A stretch of 44,629 nt of DNA from assembly GCA_037139415.1 (NCBI GenBank), contig JBAXGN010000045.1:1-44629 (forward strand), in the 5' to 3' direction. Each line of letters opens with the position of its first letter. Positions within the stretch are counted from its first letter, which is position 1. A program made the position numbers and the translations under genes. Below are positions 26,438-35,913 of the stretch, piece by piece. The notes under the pieces were generated by a model, which ran no database searches, was not told the DNA's origin, and was given only the letters and a program-made list of their open reading frames with translations. This DNA is from Verrucomicrobiota bacterium. Its GTDB lineage: Bacteria > Verrucomicrobiota > Verrucomicrobiia > Limisphaerales > Fontisphaeraceae.

Positions 26438-27745
26438 ATGGCTCTCCAAAATGAAATGAACAGTAAGATTCCATCGGCCAACGGTGGTGAAGCCGCTCCA
26501 GTGCATAACTCATCCGTTACAAAATGGGTGGTAATCCTCATGGTTGGCGCATTGATTGCGGCGGCAGCGTATTGGTGGAGTACCCATAATGCACCGGCCG
26601 AAAAAAAGCCTTCAGGCTTTGCGCGCGGAGAAATGCCGCCAGTGCCAGTCGTGGCGGGTGTGGTCGCCGAAAAGGATGTACCGATTTACCTGGAAGGGTT
26701 GGGTACGGTTCAGGCATTCAATACGGTCACGGTCCGTGCCCGGGTGGATGGGCAGATTGTGAAAGTGGCCTTTACGGAAGGTCAAGAGGTTCATGCTGGC
26801 GACGTTCTTGTGCAAATAGATCCAGACCCTTACCGTACCGTATTGGATCAGGCGGTCGCCAAGAAGGGGCAGGATGAAGCCCTGCTCGGAAACGCAAAGG
26901 CAGACCTGAAACGCTATGGTGATTTGCTGGCGAACGAGGGGGTTACGCAACAAGTCTTCGACACGCAGAAAGCACAGGTAAATCAGTTGGAGGCGGCGGT
27001 GAAAGCGGACCAAGCCACCATTGAGAGCGCAAAAGTCCAGCTTGCCTATACCACCATTGTCTCTCCCATTGATGGGCGCATCGGCATGCGCTTGGTGGAT
27101 CAGGGCAACATGGTTCGCGCCAGCGACGCGACTGGTCTGGTGGTAATCACCCAGTTGAAACCAATCTCCGTCGTCTTCACATTGCCCGAACAAACGCTGG
27201 GGAAAATTCAAAAACAAGCATCCTTGGCCGCTGATCTCACGGTTTTCGCGATTGGGCGGGATAACGTCAATGTGCTGGGCGAAGGTAAACTCACCGTCAT
27301 TGACAACCAGATAGATACCACCACCGGCACTATCAAGCTGAAAGCCACTTTCCCGAATACCGATTTGCGTCTCTGGCCGGGGCAGTTCGTCAACGCGCGG
27401 CTGTTAGTGAACGTTCGCAAAGGCAGTGCCGTGGTGCCGGCGTCCGTGGTGCAGCGCGGGCCGGAAGGCGCCTTTGCATTTGTGATCAAGGAAGATCAGA
27501 CGGTGGAAATTCGGCCGATCAAAGTCGCCCAGATTGAACAGGGGGAAGCGTTGATCGAGGATGGCCTTCATTCCGGAGAACGCGTGGTGGTGGACGGTCA
27601 GTACAAGTTGCAGAAAGGGTCCAAGGTCAAAACGGCCGACGCATCCGGCTCTGGTCAGGGGGGTGAGCGTGGAGGTCGCCGGCCCAAGTCTGCGGGTGCG
27701 AGCGATGATGGCGGTACTCGTGGAACCAAGAAAGCCAAGCCGTGA
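26438..27745 (+). CDS. mdtA: RND efflux periplasmic adaptor subunit (MdtA/AcrA family)
   Basis: The membrane fusion protein of a tripartite efflux pump, 435 aa. One N-terminal anchor (about 28-47) precedes the lipoyl/barrel-sandwich half motif (VRARVDGQIVKVAFTEGQEV), an alpha-hairpin with QVNQLEAAVKADQATIESAK, and the second lipoyl half (TTIVSPIDGRIGMRLVDQGN). The beta-barrel and membrane-proximal domains follow (GQFVNARLLV). The last 40 residues are low-complexity Gly/Lys/Arg. The order and motifs resemble E. coli MdtA, which works with two different RND proteins, as here. The next gene overlaps its stop (GTGA). Confidence 0.9.
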   Translation: MALQNEMNSKIPSANGGEAAPVHNSSVTKWVVILMVGALIAAAAYWWSTHNAPAEKKPSGFARGEMPPVPVVAGVVAEKDVPIYLEGLGTVQAFNTVTVRARVDGQIVKVAFTEGQEVHAGDVLVQIDPDPYRTVLDQAVAKKGQDEALLGNAKADLKRYGDLLANEGVTQQVFDTQKAQVNQLEAAVKADQATIESAKVQLAYTTIVSPIDGRIGMRLVDQGNMVRASDATGLVVITQLKPISVVFTLPEQTLGKIQKQASLAADLTVFAIGRDNVNVLGEGKLTVIDNQIDTTTGTIKLKATFPNTDLRLWPGQFVNARLLVNVRKGSAVVPASVVQRGPEGAFAFVIKEDQTVEIRPIKVAQIEQGEALIEDGLHSGERVVVDGQYKLQKGSKVKTADASGSGQGGERGGRRPKSAGASDDGGTRGTKKAKP

Positions 27746-30700
27746 ACATCTCCGAGCCATTCATTCATCGCCCGATTGCCACCTCGCTCTTGATGGCAGG
27801 CATCCTCTTGATGGGGGCGCTGGGCTATACGCTACTGCCGATCTCATCGCTGCCGCCGGTGGATTTCCCGACCATTCAAGTCACCGCACAGTATCCTGGG
27901 GCGAGTCCCGAGGTGATGGCGTCGTCTGTCACCACACCGTTGGAGCGGCAATTCGGCCAGATCAGCGGGCTGGCGCTGATGACGTCGGTGAGTTCCTTTG
28001 GCAACGCCAGTATCACGCTGCAATTCGTGCTCGACCGTGATATTGATGCGGCGGCACAAGACGTTCAGGCGGCCATGAATGCCGCTAACGGGGTGCTGCC
28101 GAAAATGCCCAATCCGCCGACCTATAGCAAAGTGAATCCGGCAGATACGCCTATCCTTACGCTTCAAATCAGTTCGGACTCCCTCCCGCTGGAAAAGGTC
28201 AACGACTTGGCGGATACGCTGATTGCCCAGAAGCTCAGTGAAGTGACTGGGGTCGGGCTTGTCACCATCGAAGGCAACCAGAAGCCTGCGGTACGGGTTC
28301 GCATTAATCCCCTGGCTATAACCGCGCAAGGACTCAGTCTTGAAGACGTGCGGGCCGCGTTGGTGCAAAACAACGTCAATGCCCCCAAGGGTAGCTTCGA
28401 TGGAAAACGTCAGTCGTACTCCATCAACGCCAACGATCAGATTTTTTCTGCCACAGAATTTCGCGATGTCATCATCGCCTATAAAAAAGGTTCTCCGGTG
28501 CGTCTGCGGGATATTGGCGATGTGATTGACAATGTCGAGAATGTGCGTCTGGCGGGCTGGGTGGACCGCAAACCGGCGGTGATCCTGGATATTCAGCGCC
28601 AGCCCGGGGCGAACATCATTGAAACTGCCAACCGGGTAAAGGCATTGTTGCCGAAGTTGCGCTTGTCCATTCCCCCGTCGGTGACGATCTCCATTCTCAC
28701 TGACCGCACGGAAACGATTCGTGCCTCTGTGGCTGACGTGCAGTTTACGCTAGTATTGGCAGTTTTACTGGTGGTTATGGTGATCTTCGTGTTCCTGCGA
28801 AAATTCTGGGCGACCGTTATCCCCAGCGTGGCCCTGCCGCTGACCATTGTGGGCACGTTTGGCATCATGCATTTGGTTGGGTTCAGTCTGGATAACCTAT
28901 CGCTCATGGCACTGACGATTTCCACGGGGTTTGTGGTGGATGACGCCATCGTGATGATTGAAAATATTGTACGCTATATTGAAGCGGGAGAGCGTCCGAT
29001 GGCAGCGGCACTAAAGGGCGCGAAGCAGATCGGGTTCACCATTATTTCGTTGAGTTTTTCGCTGATCGCAGTGTTCATTCCGCTGATTTTCATGACCGGT
29101 ATTGTGGGGCGGCTGTTCCGGGAATTTGCGATCACCTTAAGCGCGGCAGTAGTGGTTTCGGCCATCGTATCGCTGACGTTGACGCCAATGATGTGCGCGC
29201 GACTGCTGACGGTGGATGATAAGTCGAAGCACGGACGCTTGTATCTGGCCACCGACCGGATGTTCCAAGGACTGCTTGACGCGTATGATCGCAGCCTGCA
29301 ATGGGTGCTAAGACATCAGGCACTCACGTTGACCGTGGCCATTGCCACGATGGTGGCCACCGTGTGGCTTTATGTCATCATTCCCAAGAGTCTGTTGCCA
29401 CAGCAGGACACGGGGTTGATCATCGGCGTTACAGATTCAGCGCAGTCCATTTCGTTCAAATCCATGGTCGAACGACAACGCACCATTGCAGAAATCGTGC
29501 GTCAGGATCCGGACGTGCTAAGCGTGGCATCGTTTGTTGGCGCTGGCACCGTGAATGCGACCGTAAATTCGGGCCGATTATACATCAATCTCAAGCCGCG
29601 CGATCGCCGCAAAGCCAGTGCGGATGAGATCATTGGCCGGTTGCGCGCGGCAACGGAACCGGTGGAGGGCATTTCCTTGTTTATGCAGGCGGCGCAAGAT
29701 GTGCAGATTGACAGCCGTGTCAGCCGCACTCAATTTCAATATACGCTGCAAGATGCAGATGTGGTCGAACTCTCTAATTGGGCACCGAAACTGTTGGCCG
29801 CGCTGCGGAACAAGCCTGAATTGGTGGATGTCGCCACGGATCAACAATCGGGGGGCCTTCAGGTCAAAGTGGAAGTGGACCGCGAGAAAGCGTCACGTTT
29901 TAACGTCCTTACGCAAGCTATTGATGACACCCTCTATGACGCCTTCGGGCAACGCCAGGTCTCGACCATCTTCACACAACTCAACCAATACCGGGTCATC
30001 CTTGAAGTGGACCCCCAATATCAACTTTCTCCGGAGTCTTTGAGTAAAATCTACGTCAAGTCTGCGACCGGGCAGATGGTGCCTTTGAGCGCCTTTGCGA
30101 CCGTGAGCATTGCCACTGCGCCGCTAACCATCGTTCATCAGGGGCAGTTCCCGGCGGTGACGCTGTCCTTTAATCTCGATTCGGCCAGTTCACTCGGTGA
30201 GGCCGTGAAGGCCATTCAGGCTGCGGAAAAGGAAATCGGTCTGCCGGAGACGGTGGTGGCCACGTTTAGCGGTAGCGCCGCCGAGTTTCGCTCATCCCTG
30301 GAAAGTGAACCGTTCCTGATCCTTGCCGCCATTATCGTGATCTACATTGTATTGGGGGTGCTTTATGAGAGCTATGTGCATCCCATCACAATTCTATCGA
30401 GCCTGCCGTCGGCCGGCGTGGGTGCGCTCCTGGCACTGATGGTGACGGGCCAGAGTCTTTCGCTCGTTGCGCTCATTGGCATCATTCTACTGATTGGCAT
30501 TGTGCAAAAAAATGCGATCATGATGATTGATTTTGCGCTGGATGCCGAGCGCACGGAAGGATTGCCGCCGGCGAAATCCATTTACCAAGCGTGTCTGCTG
30601 CGGTTCCGGCCAATCATGATGACCACCATGGCGGCGCTGCTCGGCGCGTTGCCCTTGGCGTTGCAGGAAGGCACTGGTTCCGAACTGCGCCGTCCGCTCG

Positions 30701-30891
30701 GCATTGCCATCGTGGGCGGCCTGTTGCTTTCGCAACTCATCACGCTCTACACCACGCCGGTCGTTTATCTCTATCTGGATCGGTTGGGGCGCTGGGCTCG
30801 GGGTGGACGCGCGGTTACGCGGGTGGAAGAAACCGAAGGAATGGCTACCGCGCCGGCTTTCACCGGGCCAAACCCGCCTGTCCAATTATGA
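27742..30891 (+). CDS. mdtB: RND efflux transporter, MdtB-like
   Basis: An inner-membrane proton-driven drug exporter, 1049 aa, full length with 12 transmembrane helices and two large periplasmic loops. The start MNISEPFIHRPIATSLLMAG is typical of MdtB/MdtC. The TM4 proton-relay pair is present in STGFVVDDAIVMIENI, and the TM10 Lys region in GIVQKNAIMMIDFA. GTG at 27742 overlaps the adaptor stop by 4 bp. The second RND gene follows after a 106-bp spacer of TTCG-type repeats. E. coli MdtB and MdtC form a heterotrimer in which one subunit type is transport-competent. Both genes here retain the Asp-Asp pair. Confidence 0.92.
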   Translation: MNISEPFIHRPIATSLLMAGILLMGALGYTLLPISSLPPVDFPTIQVTAQYPGASPEVMASSVTTPLERQFGQISGLALMTSVSSFGNASITLQFVLDRDIDAAAQDVQAAMNAANGVLPKMPNPPTYSKVNPADTPILTLQISSDSLPLEKVNDLADTLIAQKLSEVTGVGLVTIEGNQKPAVRVRINPLAITAQGLSLEDVRAALVQNNVNAPKGSFDGKRQSYSINANDQIFSATEFRDVIIAYKKGSPVRLRDIGDVIDNVENVRLAGWVDRKPAVILDIQRQPGANIIETANRVKALLPKLRLSIPPSVTISILTDRTETIRASVADVQFTLVLAVLLVVMVIFVFLRKFWATVIPSVALPLTIVGTFGIMHLVGFSLDNLSLMALTISTGFVVDDAIVMIENIVRYIEAGERPMAAALKGAKQIGFTIISLSFSLIAVFIPLIFMTGIVGRLFREFAITLSAAVVVSAIVSLTLTPMMCARLLTVDDKSKHGRLYLATDRMFQGLLDAYDRSLQWVLRHQALTLTVAIATMVATVWLYVIIPKSLLPQQDTGLIIGVTDSAQSISFKSMVERQRTIAEIVRQDPDVLSVASFVGAGTVNATVNSGRLYINLKPRDRRKASADEIIGRLRAATEPVEGISLFMQAAQDVQIDSRVSRTQFQYTLQDADVVELSNWAPKLLAALRNKPELVDVATDQQSGGLQVKVEVDREKASRFNVLTQAIDDTLYDAFGQRQVSTIFTQLNQYRVILEVDPQYQLSPESLSKIYVKSATGQMVPLSAFATVSIATAPLTIVHQGQFPAVTLSFNLDSASSLGEAVKAIQAAEKEIGLPETVVATFSGSAAEFRSSLESEPFLILAAIIVIYIVLGVLYESYVHPITILSSLPSAGVGALLALMVTGQSLSLVALIGIILLIGIVQKNAIMMIDFALDAERTEGLPPAKSIYQACLLRFRPIMMTTMAALLGALPLALQEGTGSELRRPLGIAIVGGLLLSQLITLYTTPVVYLYLDRLGRWARGGRAVTRVEETEGMATAPAFTGPNPPVQL

Positions 30892-30997
30892 ATTCAAACT
30901 TGGGAATTTTGTTTGCGCTTTCTCCGAAATTCGTAATTCGGATCTCGGCTTTCTTTCGGCGTTCGTGGTTCGGAGTTCGGACTTCTTTTGGACGCTC
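30892..30997. repeat. TTCG-rich degenerate repeat spacer between the two RND genes
   Basis: The spacer is made of approximate repeats of the type AATTCGTAATTCGGA, GGCGTTCGTGGTTCGG and AGTTCGGACTTC. Similar TTCG/CGAA arrays are dispersed between genes in Verrucomicrobia and Planctomycetes (recalled, not searched). The spacer breaks an otherwise coupled operon. Its open frame is continuous with the next gene but is not regarded as coding. Confidence 0.5.
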
Positions 30998-33900
30998 ATG
31001 AATATTTCCGCGCCATTTATTCGCCGCCCGGCTGGCACCTCGCTGCTGGCCATCGGTCTGTTTTTGCTTGGTATCGTGGCCTATCATTTCATGCCGGTGG
31101 CGGCCATTCCCCGCGTGGATTATCCGATGATCAGTGTTTCAGCCTCGTTACCGGGCGCGGATCCGGCCACCGTGGCGTCGTCGCTGGCGGCACCATTGGA
31201 GCGTCGCCTTGCCCAGATCGCCGGGGTTTCTGAAATCACTTCGGTCAGTACTTTGGGCGGTTGTTCCATCACCATTCAGTTCGATTTAAATCGCAAAGTG
31301 GATGGCGCGGCACGCGACGTACAGGCTGCCATTAACGCCGCAGCGGCGGATTTGCCGATTAACCTGCCCAGCCCGCCGACCTACCGGAAAGTCAACCCGG
31401 CCGATGCCCCCATCATGATTCTGGCGATGCGGTCGGAGACGCTGCCGCCCACCCAGGTGTTTGAGTACGCTGATACCATCATTGGCCAGCGATTGAGTCA
31501 GGTGGAAGGTGTCAGTCAGGCCAACATCAGCGGCGCGGACAAATCAGCCGTGCGCGTTCAGGTCAATCCCGGCGCGATCGCCTCGGCTGGGCTCAGCTTG
31601 GAGGATGTTCGCACCCTCCTCAGTCAGGTGAATGTGGATTTGCCCAAAGGCAGTTTTGATGGGGAATATCACTCCTATACACTGGTCAGTAATGATCAAA
31701 TTCAAGATGCCAAGGACTATCATAATCTCATTCTTACGCAGCAGCGTGGTGTTCCCATCAAGTTGAACGCACTGGGCCAGGCTGTCGAGAGCGTCGAGAA
31801 CTCCCGGGTTGCGGGTTGGGCGGGCACGAACCGGTCGGTGTTGGTGATCGTTTTCAAGCAGGCGGGGGCCAACGTGATTGAAACGGTGGACCGGATTCGC
31901 GCGATTCTGCCACAACTCGAAAAATGGATTCCTCCGTCCGTGAAAATTACCGAACTGAGCGACCGGACAACGACGATCCGCGCCTCCGTTCATGACGTGC
32001 AACTCTCGCTCCAGCTCAGCATCGCGCTGGTGGTGATGGTCATTTTCCTTTTCTTGCGGCGGTTCTGGCCGACGTTTATTGCCAGCATCACGGTACCATT
32101 GGCGCTGGCCGGTACGTTCGCCTTCATGTACCTGTGCCATTTCAGCATTGATAATCTCTCGCTCATGGCGGTCACCATTTCCGTTGGTTTTGTGGTGGAT
32201 GACGCCATCGTGGTCATCGAGAATATTCATCGTTTTATTGAACTCGGCGATACGCCGAGGCAAGCGGCATTTAAAGGGGCTAAACAGATCGGGTTCACGG
32301 TCATCTCCATGAGTACTTCGCTCATCGCCGTGTTCATCCCGCTGCTGTTTATGGGGGGATTGATCGGGCGCTTATTTCACGAGTTCGCCGTGACGGTGAG
32401 CTTGGCTATTCTGGTATCCGGCGTCATTTCATTGACGCTCACACCAATGCTCTGCTCCCGCTTCCTGAAAGCGGAGGCTTCCTATAAGAAACCGGGCTTT
32501 TTCAACCGTGCCTGCGAAAGTAGTTTTAACTGGTTGCTTGGACATTACGAAACCGGATTGAAATGGGTGCTGCGTCATCCCGGGTTCATGATGATGATTG
32601 CCTTGGGCACATTGGTTGCCACCATCTGGCTTTACCAGGCGGTTCCCAAAGGATTCTTTCCGCAACAGGATACCGGCATCCTGATGGGGGCCTCTGACGC
32701 GGCTCAGGATATCTCCTTTCCCGCGATGGCGGAGCTTCAGCAAAAGGTGGCGCGAATCGTTCTGAACGATCCGGCGGTGGCCACAGTTGGATCTTTCCTA
32801 GGTTCGGGTGGCGGCGGCAGTTCCACGGTCAACAACGGCCGCATGTTCATTACTTTAAAACCGCTGGCCGAACGCAAAGTGAGCGCGGATCAGGTGATCG
32901 CCCGCCTGCGCCGAAAGCTGGGCGAGGTCATTGGCATGAACCTGTTTCTCCAGGCGTCACAGGATATCCGTGTCGGTGGGCGGATGGGCCGGGCGCAATT
33001 CCAATACGCGCTGCAATCCGGCAATCTGGATGAACTCAATCTCTGGTCCACGCGGCTGACGGAACAACTTCGCCGTTCACCGGAACTGCGGGATGTCAAC
33101 AGCGATCAGCAGACGCGTGGCTTGCAAACCACGATTGTCATTGATCGCGCTGCCGCCTCGCGTCTCGGCGTTTCACCCATCGCGATAGACAATACGCTCT
33201 ATGATGCGTTTGGCCAGCGCCAGGTCTCCACGATGTATCAGCAATACAACCAGCATCATGTCATTCTCGAAGTGGAGCCGGGGTATTTGCAGGACCCCTC
33301 CGCGCTCAGCAAAATTTATGTCCGTTCCACGAACGGAGTGCAGGTGCCGTTGATGACGGTGGCGAAGTTTAAAACGGAGAACACGTTTCTCTCGGTGAAT
33401 CACCAAGGCCAGTTCCCGGCGGTTACGATTTCGTTCAACCTGGCTACGGGAGTCGCGCTTGGGCAGGCCACTGAAGTCATTGAAAAGGCGGTTCGGGACC
33501 TTCAGATGCCTTCCAGCGTGCAGGGCAGTTTTCAAGGCACGGCGCAAATGTTTCGCGCCTCCATGACCAACATGCCGCTGCTGATCGCCGCAGCGCTGAT
33601 CGCGGTTTATGTGGTGCTCGGCATGCTCTACGAGAGCCTGATTCATCCGCTTACCATCATCTCCACGCTACCCTCTGCCGGTGTTGGCGCCTTGCTTGCC
33701 CTCATGATTGGCGGGTTTGACCTGTCCTTGATTTCCTTCATCGGCATCATACTCCTGATGGGCATCGTGAAGAAAAACGCCATCATGATGATTGACTTCG
33801 CGCTCGAAGCGGAGCGCCACGAAGGGCTCAGTCCGCGGGATGCCATCTATAAAGCGTGTGTGATCCGGTTCCGGCCAATCATGATGACCACGATGGCTGC

Positions 33901-34108
33901 GTTATTCGGCGCGATTCCGCTGGCGATTGGTATCGGCACAGGTTCCGAGTTGCGCCAACCGCTTGGCATAGCGGTGGTCGGCGGTTTGGTGCTCTCGCAG
34001 ACCCTCACGCTTTACACGACGCCGGTGATTTACCTGGCATTCGAGAGCCTGGGACAGCGCTTTAAAGCGTGGCGTCGCGGGCGCAAACTTCAACTCGCAC
34101 CCGCCTGA
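30998..34108 (+). CDS. mdtC: RND efflux transporter, MdtC-like
   Basis: The second RND exporter of the locus, 1036 aa, clearly paralogous to its neighbour. The start MNISAPFIRRPAGTSLLAIG aligns with that of the first pump, which fixes the ATG at 30998 although the frame is open from 30704. The TM4 motif SVGFVVDDAIVVIENI keeps both acidic residues, and GIVKKNAIMMIDFA is the TM10 counterpart. Two RND genes side by side, preceded by one adaptor and followed by one outer-membrane factor, is the MdtABC layout. The drug range cannot be read from sequence. Confidence 0.92.
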   Translation: MNISAPFIRRPAGTSLLAIGLFLLGIVAYHFMPVAAIPRVDYPMISVSASLPGADPATVASSLAAPLERRLAQIAGVSEITSVSTLGGCSITIQFDLNRKVDGAARDVQAAINAAAADLPINLPSPPTYRKVNPADAPIMILAMRSETLPPTQVFEYADTIIGQRLSQVEGVSQANISGADKSAVRVQVNPGAIASAGLSLEDVRTLLSQVNVDLPKGSFDGEYHSYTLVSNDQIQDAKDYHNLILTQQRGVPIKLNALGQAVESVENSRVAGWAGTNRSVLVIVFKQAGANVIETVDRIRAILPQLEKWIPPSVKITELSDRTTTIRASVHDVQLSLQLSIALVVMVIFLFLRRFWPTFIASITVPLALAGTFAFMYLCHFSIDNLSLMAVTISVGFVVDDAIVVIENIHRFIELGDTPRQAAFKGAKQIGFTVISMSTSLIAVFIPLLFMGGLIGRLFHEFAVTVSLAILVSGVISLTLTPMLCSRFLKAEASYKKPGFFNRACESSFNWLLGHYETGLKWVLRHPGFMMMIALGTLVATIWLYQAVPKGFFPQQDTGILMGASDAAQDISFPAMAELQQKVARIVLNDPAVATVGSFLGSGGGGSSTVNNGRMFITLKPLAERKVSADQVIARLRRKLGEVIGMNLFLQASQDIRVGGRMGRAQFQYALQSGNLDELNLWSTRLTEQLRRSPELRDVNSDQQTRGLQTTIVIDRAAASRLGVSPIAIDNTLYDAFGQRQVSTMYQQYNQHHVILEVEPGYLQDPSALSKIYVRSTNGVQVPLMTVAKFKTENTFLSVNHQGQFPAVTISFNLATGVALGQATEVIEKAVRDLQMPSSVQGSFQGTAQMFRASMTNMPLLIAAALIAVYVVLGMLYESLIHPLTIISTLPSAGVGALLALMIGGFDLSLISFIGIILLMGIVKKNAIMMIDFALEAERHEGLSPRDAIYKACVIRFRPIMMTTMAALFGAIPLAIGIGTGSELRQPLGIAVVGGLVLSQTLTLYTTPVIYLAFESLGQRFKAWRRGRKLQLAPA

Positions 34109-34131
34109 TGAAATTTGAGGAAACTTGGCCT

Positions 34132-35619
34132 ATGAAAATCAAACGAACACTATTTCTCAGCAGCGCCTGCGCTGTCGTCCTGTTGGCTGGCTGTGCCGTG
34201 GGGCCGAATTATCAGCGGCCATCGGCACTCGGCACGAACGCAATACCTGCGACTTTTACTGGAACCACCAATCATTTGGGTGAGTGGAAAACGGCGGAAC
34301 CCTCCGCGCACCTGCCGCGGGGTGCATGGTGGGAAATTTTCGGTGACGCGGAATTGAACCGCCTTGAAACACTGGCGACCGCCGGCAATCAGGAGTTGGT
34401 TGCCGCGCTCGCGCATATTGAGCAGGCGCGCGCCCTGGTCAGCGTGACGCGTGCGGATATCTTTCCTCAACTTTCAGTTGTCCCCAGCGCCAATCGCCAG
34501 CGTACCAGCGAGAAAATGCTCACCGGCAAGAGTTCCATGTACAACACGTTTACGGCTCCGCTCGAAGCGAGTTGGGAACCCGACCTTTGGGGCCGCGTCC
34601 GCCATGGGGTGCAAGGCGCGCGCGCCCGCCTGACCGCCGCTGCGGATGATTTGGAGTCTGCCAACCTCGCGATTCAGGCGGAAGTCGCCCTCAATTACTT
34701 TACGCTGCGGTCGCTTGAAGAGACCCGCAGCTTGTACGAGGAAACCATTAAATCCTATCAGCGCTCCCTCGACCTGACGCAGAATCGGCATACGAACGGC
34801 ATCGCCACCGATTTCGATGTGTCGCTGGCTGAAACCCAGCTTAAATCCACCGAGGCGCAATTACCGGCGGTGGATCTGCAAAGCGCCAACCTCCGGCACG
34901 CGCTGGCGACGCTCTGCGGGCAGCCAGCCATGAGCTTCATCATTAACGAGGCGAAGACCAATTTGGTCGCGGCTCCCGGCGTCCCGCTTTCGTTGCCCAG
35001 CGAGTTACTGGAACGCCGCCCGGACATCGCCGCCGCCGAACGCCGGATGGCTGCGGCCAACGCCGACGTTGGCGTGGCCGCCACGGCCTTCTATCCGCGG
35101 GTCATCTTCAGTGGGCTCGCTGGTTTTCAATCCATTGACGCGGGCATGGTTTTCACCTGGCCGAGTCGTGTTTGGTCGGTGGGGCCTTCATTGCAGCTAC
35201 CGCTCTTCACCGGCGGACGCAATCGCGCCCAACTCGCCTCTGTGCGGGCTGGCTATGATGCCATCGTCGCCAATTATCGGCAGACCGTTTTGAATGCCTT
35301 CCAGGAAGTCGAGGATCAACTTGCCGCCCAACGCCTGCTGGCCAGGCAATTTGACGCTGAAAATGCCGCGCTCAAGTCTGCCCGCCGCACCCTCGAAATT
35401 TCTCTCTTGCGTTACAAGGGTGGCTTGCTCACCTACTTGGATGTCGCCACCGCCCAAAATGCCGCGTTGGCCCACGAACAGACCGTTGTGCAACTCAGTG
35501 CCCGTCGTCTGGTCGCCAGTGTGACGCTCATTAAGGCGCTGGGCGCTGGGTGGAGCGTGGATGACGGTGGTGGTGGAACACGGGGACAGCAGAATAAGAC
35601 GTCAACAAAGATACCCTAA
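34132..35619 (+). CDS. outer-membrane efflux lipoprotein (NodT/OprM family)
   Basis: The outer-membrane channel of the tripartite pump, 495 aa. A lipoprotein signal peptide ends in the lipobox LLAGC (about residues 17-21), followed by the family start AVGPNYQRP. Two OEP repeats are present, with the conserved segments FGDAELNRLETLATAGNQEL and ARADIFPQLSV-like in the first and LLERRPDIAAAERRMAAANA in the second. The ATG at 34132 was chosen because it begins the signal peptide; another ATG at 34108 overlaps the previous stop (TGATG) and could be used through coupling. It completes the MarR-adaptor-RND-RND-channel operon. Confidence 0.92.
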   Translation: MKIKRTLFLSSACAVVLLAGCAVGPNYQRPSALGTNAIPATFTGTTNHLGEWKTAEPSAHLPRGAWWEIFGDAELNRLETLATAGNQELVAALAHIEQARALVSVTRADIFPQLSVVPSANRQRTSEKMLTGKSSMYNTFTAPLEASWEPDLWGRVRHGVQGARARLTAAADDLESANLAIQAEVALNYFTLRSLEETRSLYEETIKSYQRSLDLTQNRHTNGIATDFDVSLAETQLKSTEAQLPAVDLQSANLRHALATLCGQPAMSFIINEAKTNLVAAPGVPLSLPSELLERRPDIAAAERRMAAANADVGVAATAFYPRVIFSGLAGFQSIDAGMVFTWPSRVWSVGPSLQLPLFTGGRNRAQLASVRAGYDAIVANYRQTVLNAFQEVEDQLAAQRLLARQFDAENAALKSARRTLEISLLRYKGGLLTYLDVATAQNAALAHEQTVVQLSARRLVASVTLIKALGAGWSVDDGGGGTRGQQNKTSTKIP

Positions 35620-35703
35620 AAAGTTGGCCGGTGAGTCCCGCTTCGGCTTCAACCGGTGAAAGAATATATATTCCTGGGCATTATTCGTAGGTATCATAGT
35701 CCC

Positions 35704-35913
35704 CTATTCTATCCGTTTGGAGATATGATAAAAGCCCGCGTCGCTCCCAGCAAGGCGATGGAGACGGGTTTCGGCTGATTCGTCCAACAATTTAGCGATG
35801 GTACGCAACAGTGTCGGAATATCCATCGGTTTCTCCAGTAAAACGCCAGCGCCGGAACCGACGGCTGTGAATAATTGATTCGGGCGCGCAGTCGCAATAA
35901 TGATGGGAAACAG
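35704..35913 (-). pseudogene. C-terminal half of a response-regulator receiver domain, fused to a transposase
   Basis: The last ~69 codons of the minus-strand frame are unlike IS1380 transposases and read as the end of a CheY-like domain. PIIIATARPNQ corresponds to beta-4 with the conserved Thr/Ser. GAGVLLEKP corresponds to beta-5 with the Lys-Pro pair. MDIPTLLRTIAKLLDE corresponds to alpha-5. The phosphoacceptor Asp half is missing, and no matching N-terminal half is visible on the other side of the transposase at 37185-37411. The IS therefore appears to have landed in, or been deleted into, a regulator gene. Recognition rests on motif reading. Confidence 0.65.

Noticed and set aside
30704-30997. 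N-terminal extension of the second RND pump
   Set aside because: It overlaps the first pump and a TTCG-repeat spacer. The MNISAPF start at 30998 matches its paralogue.
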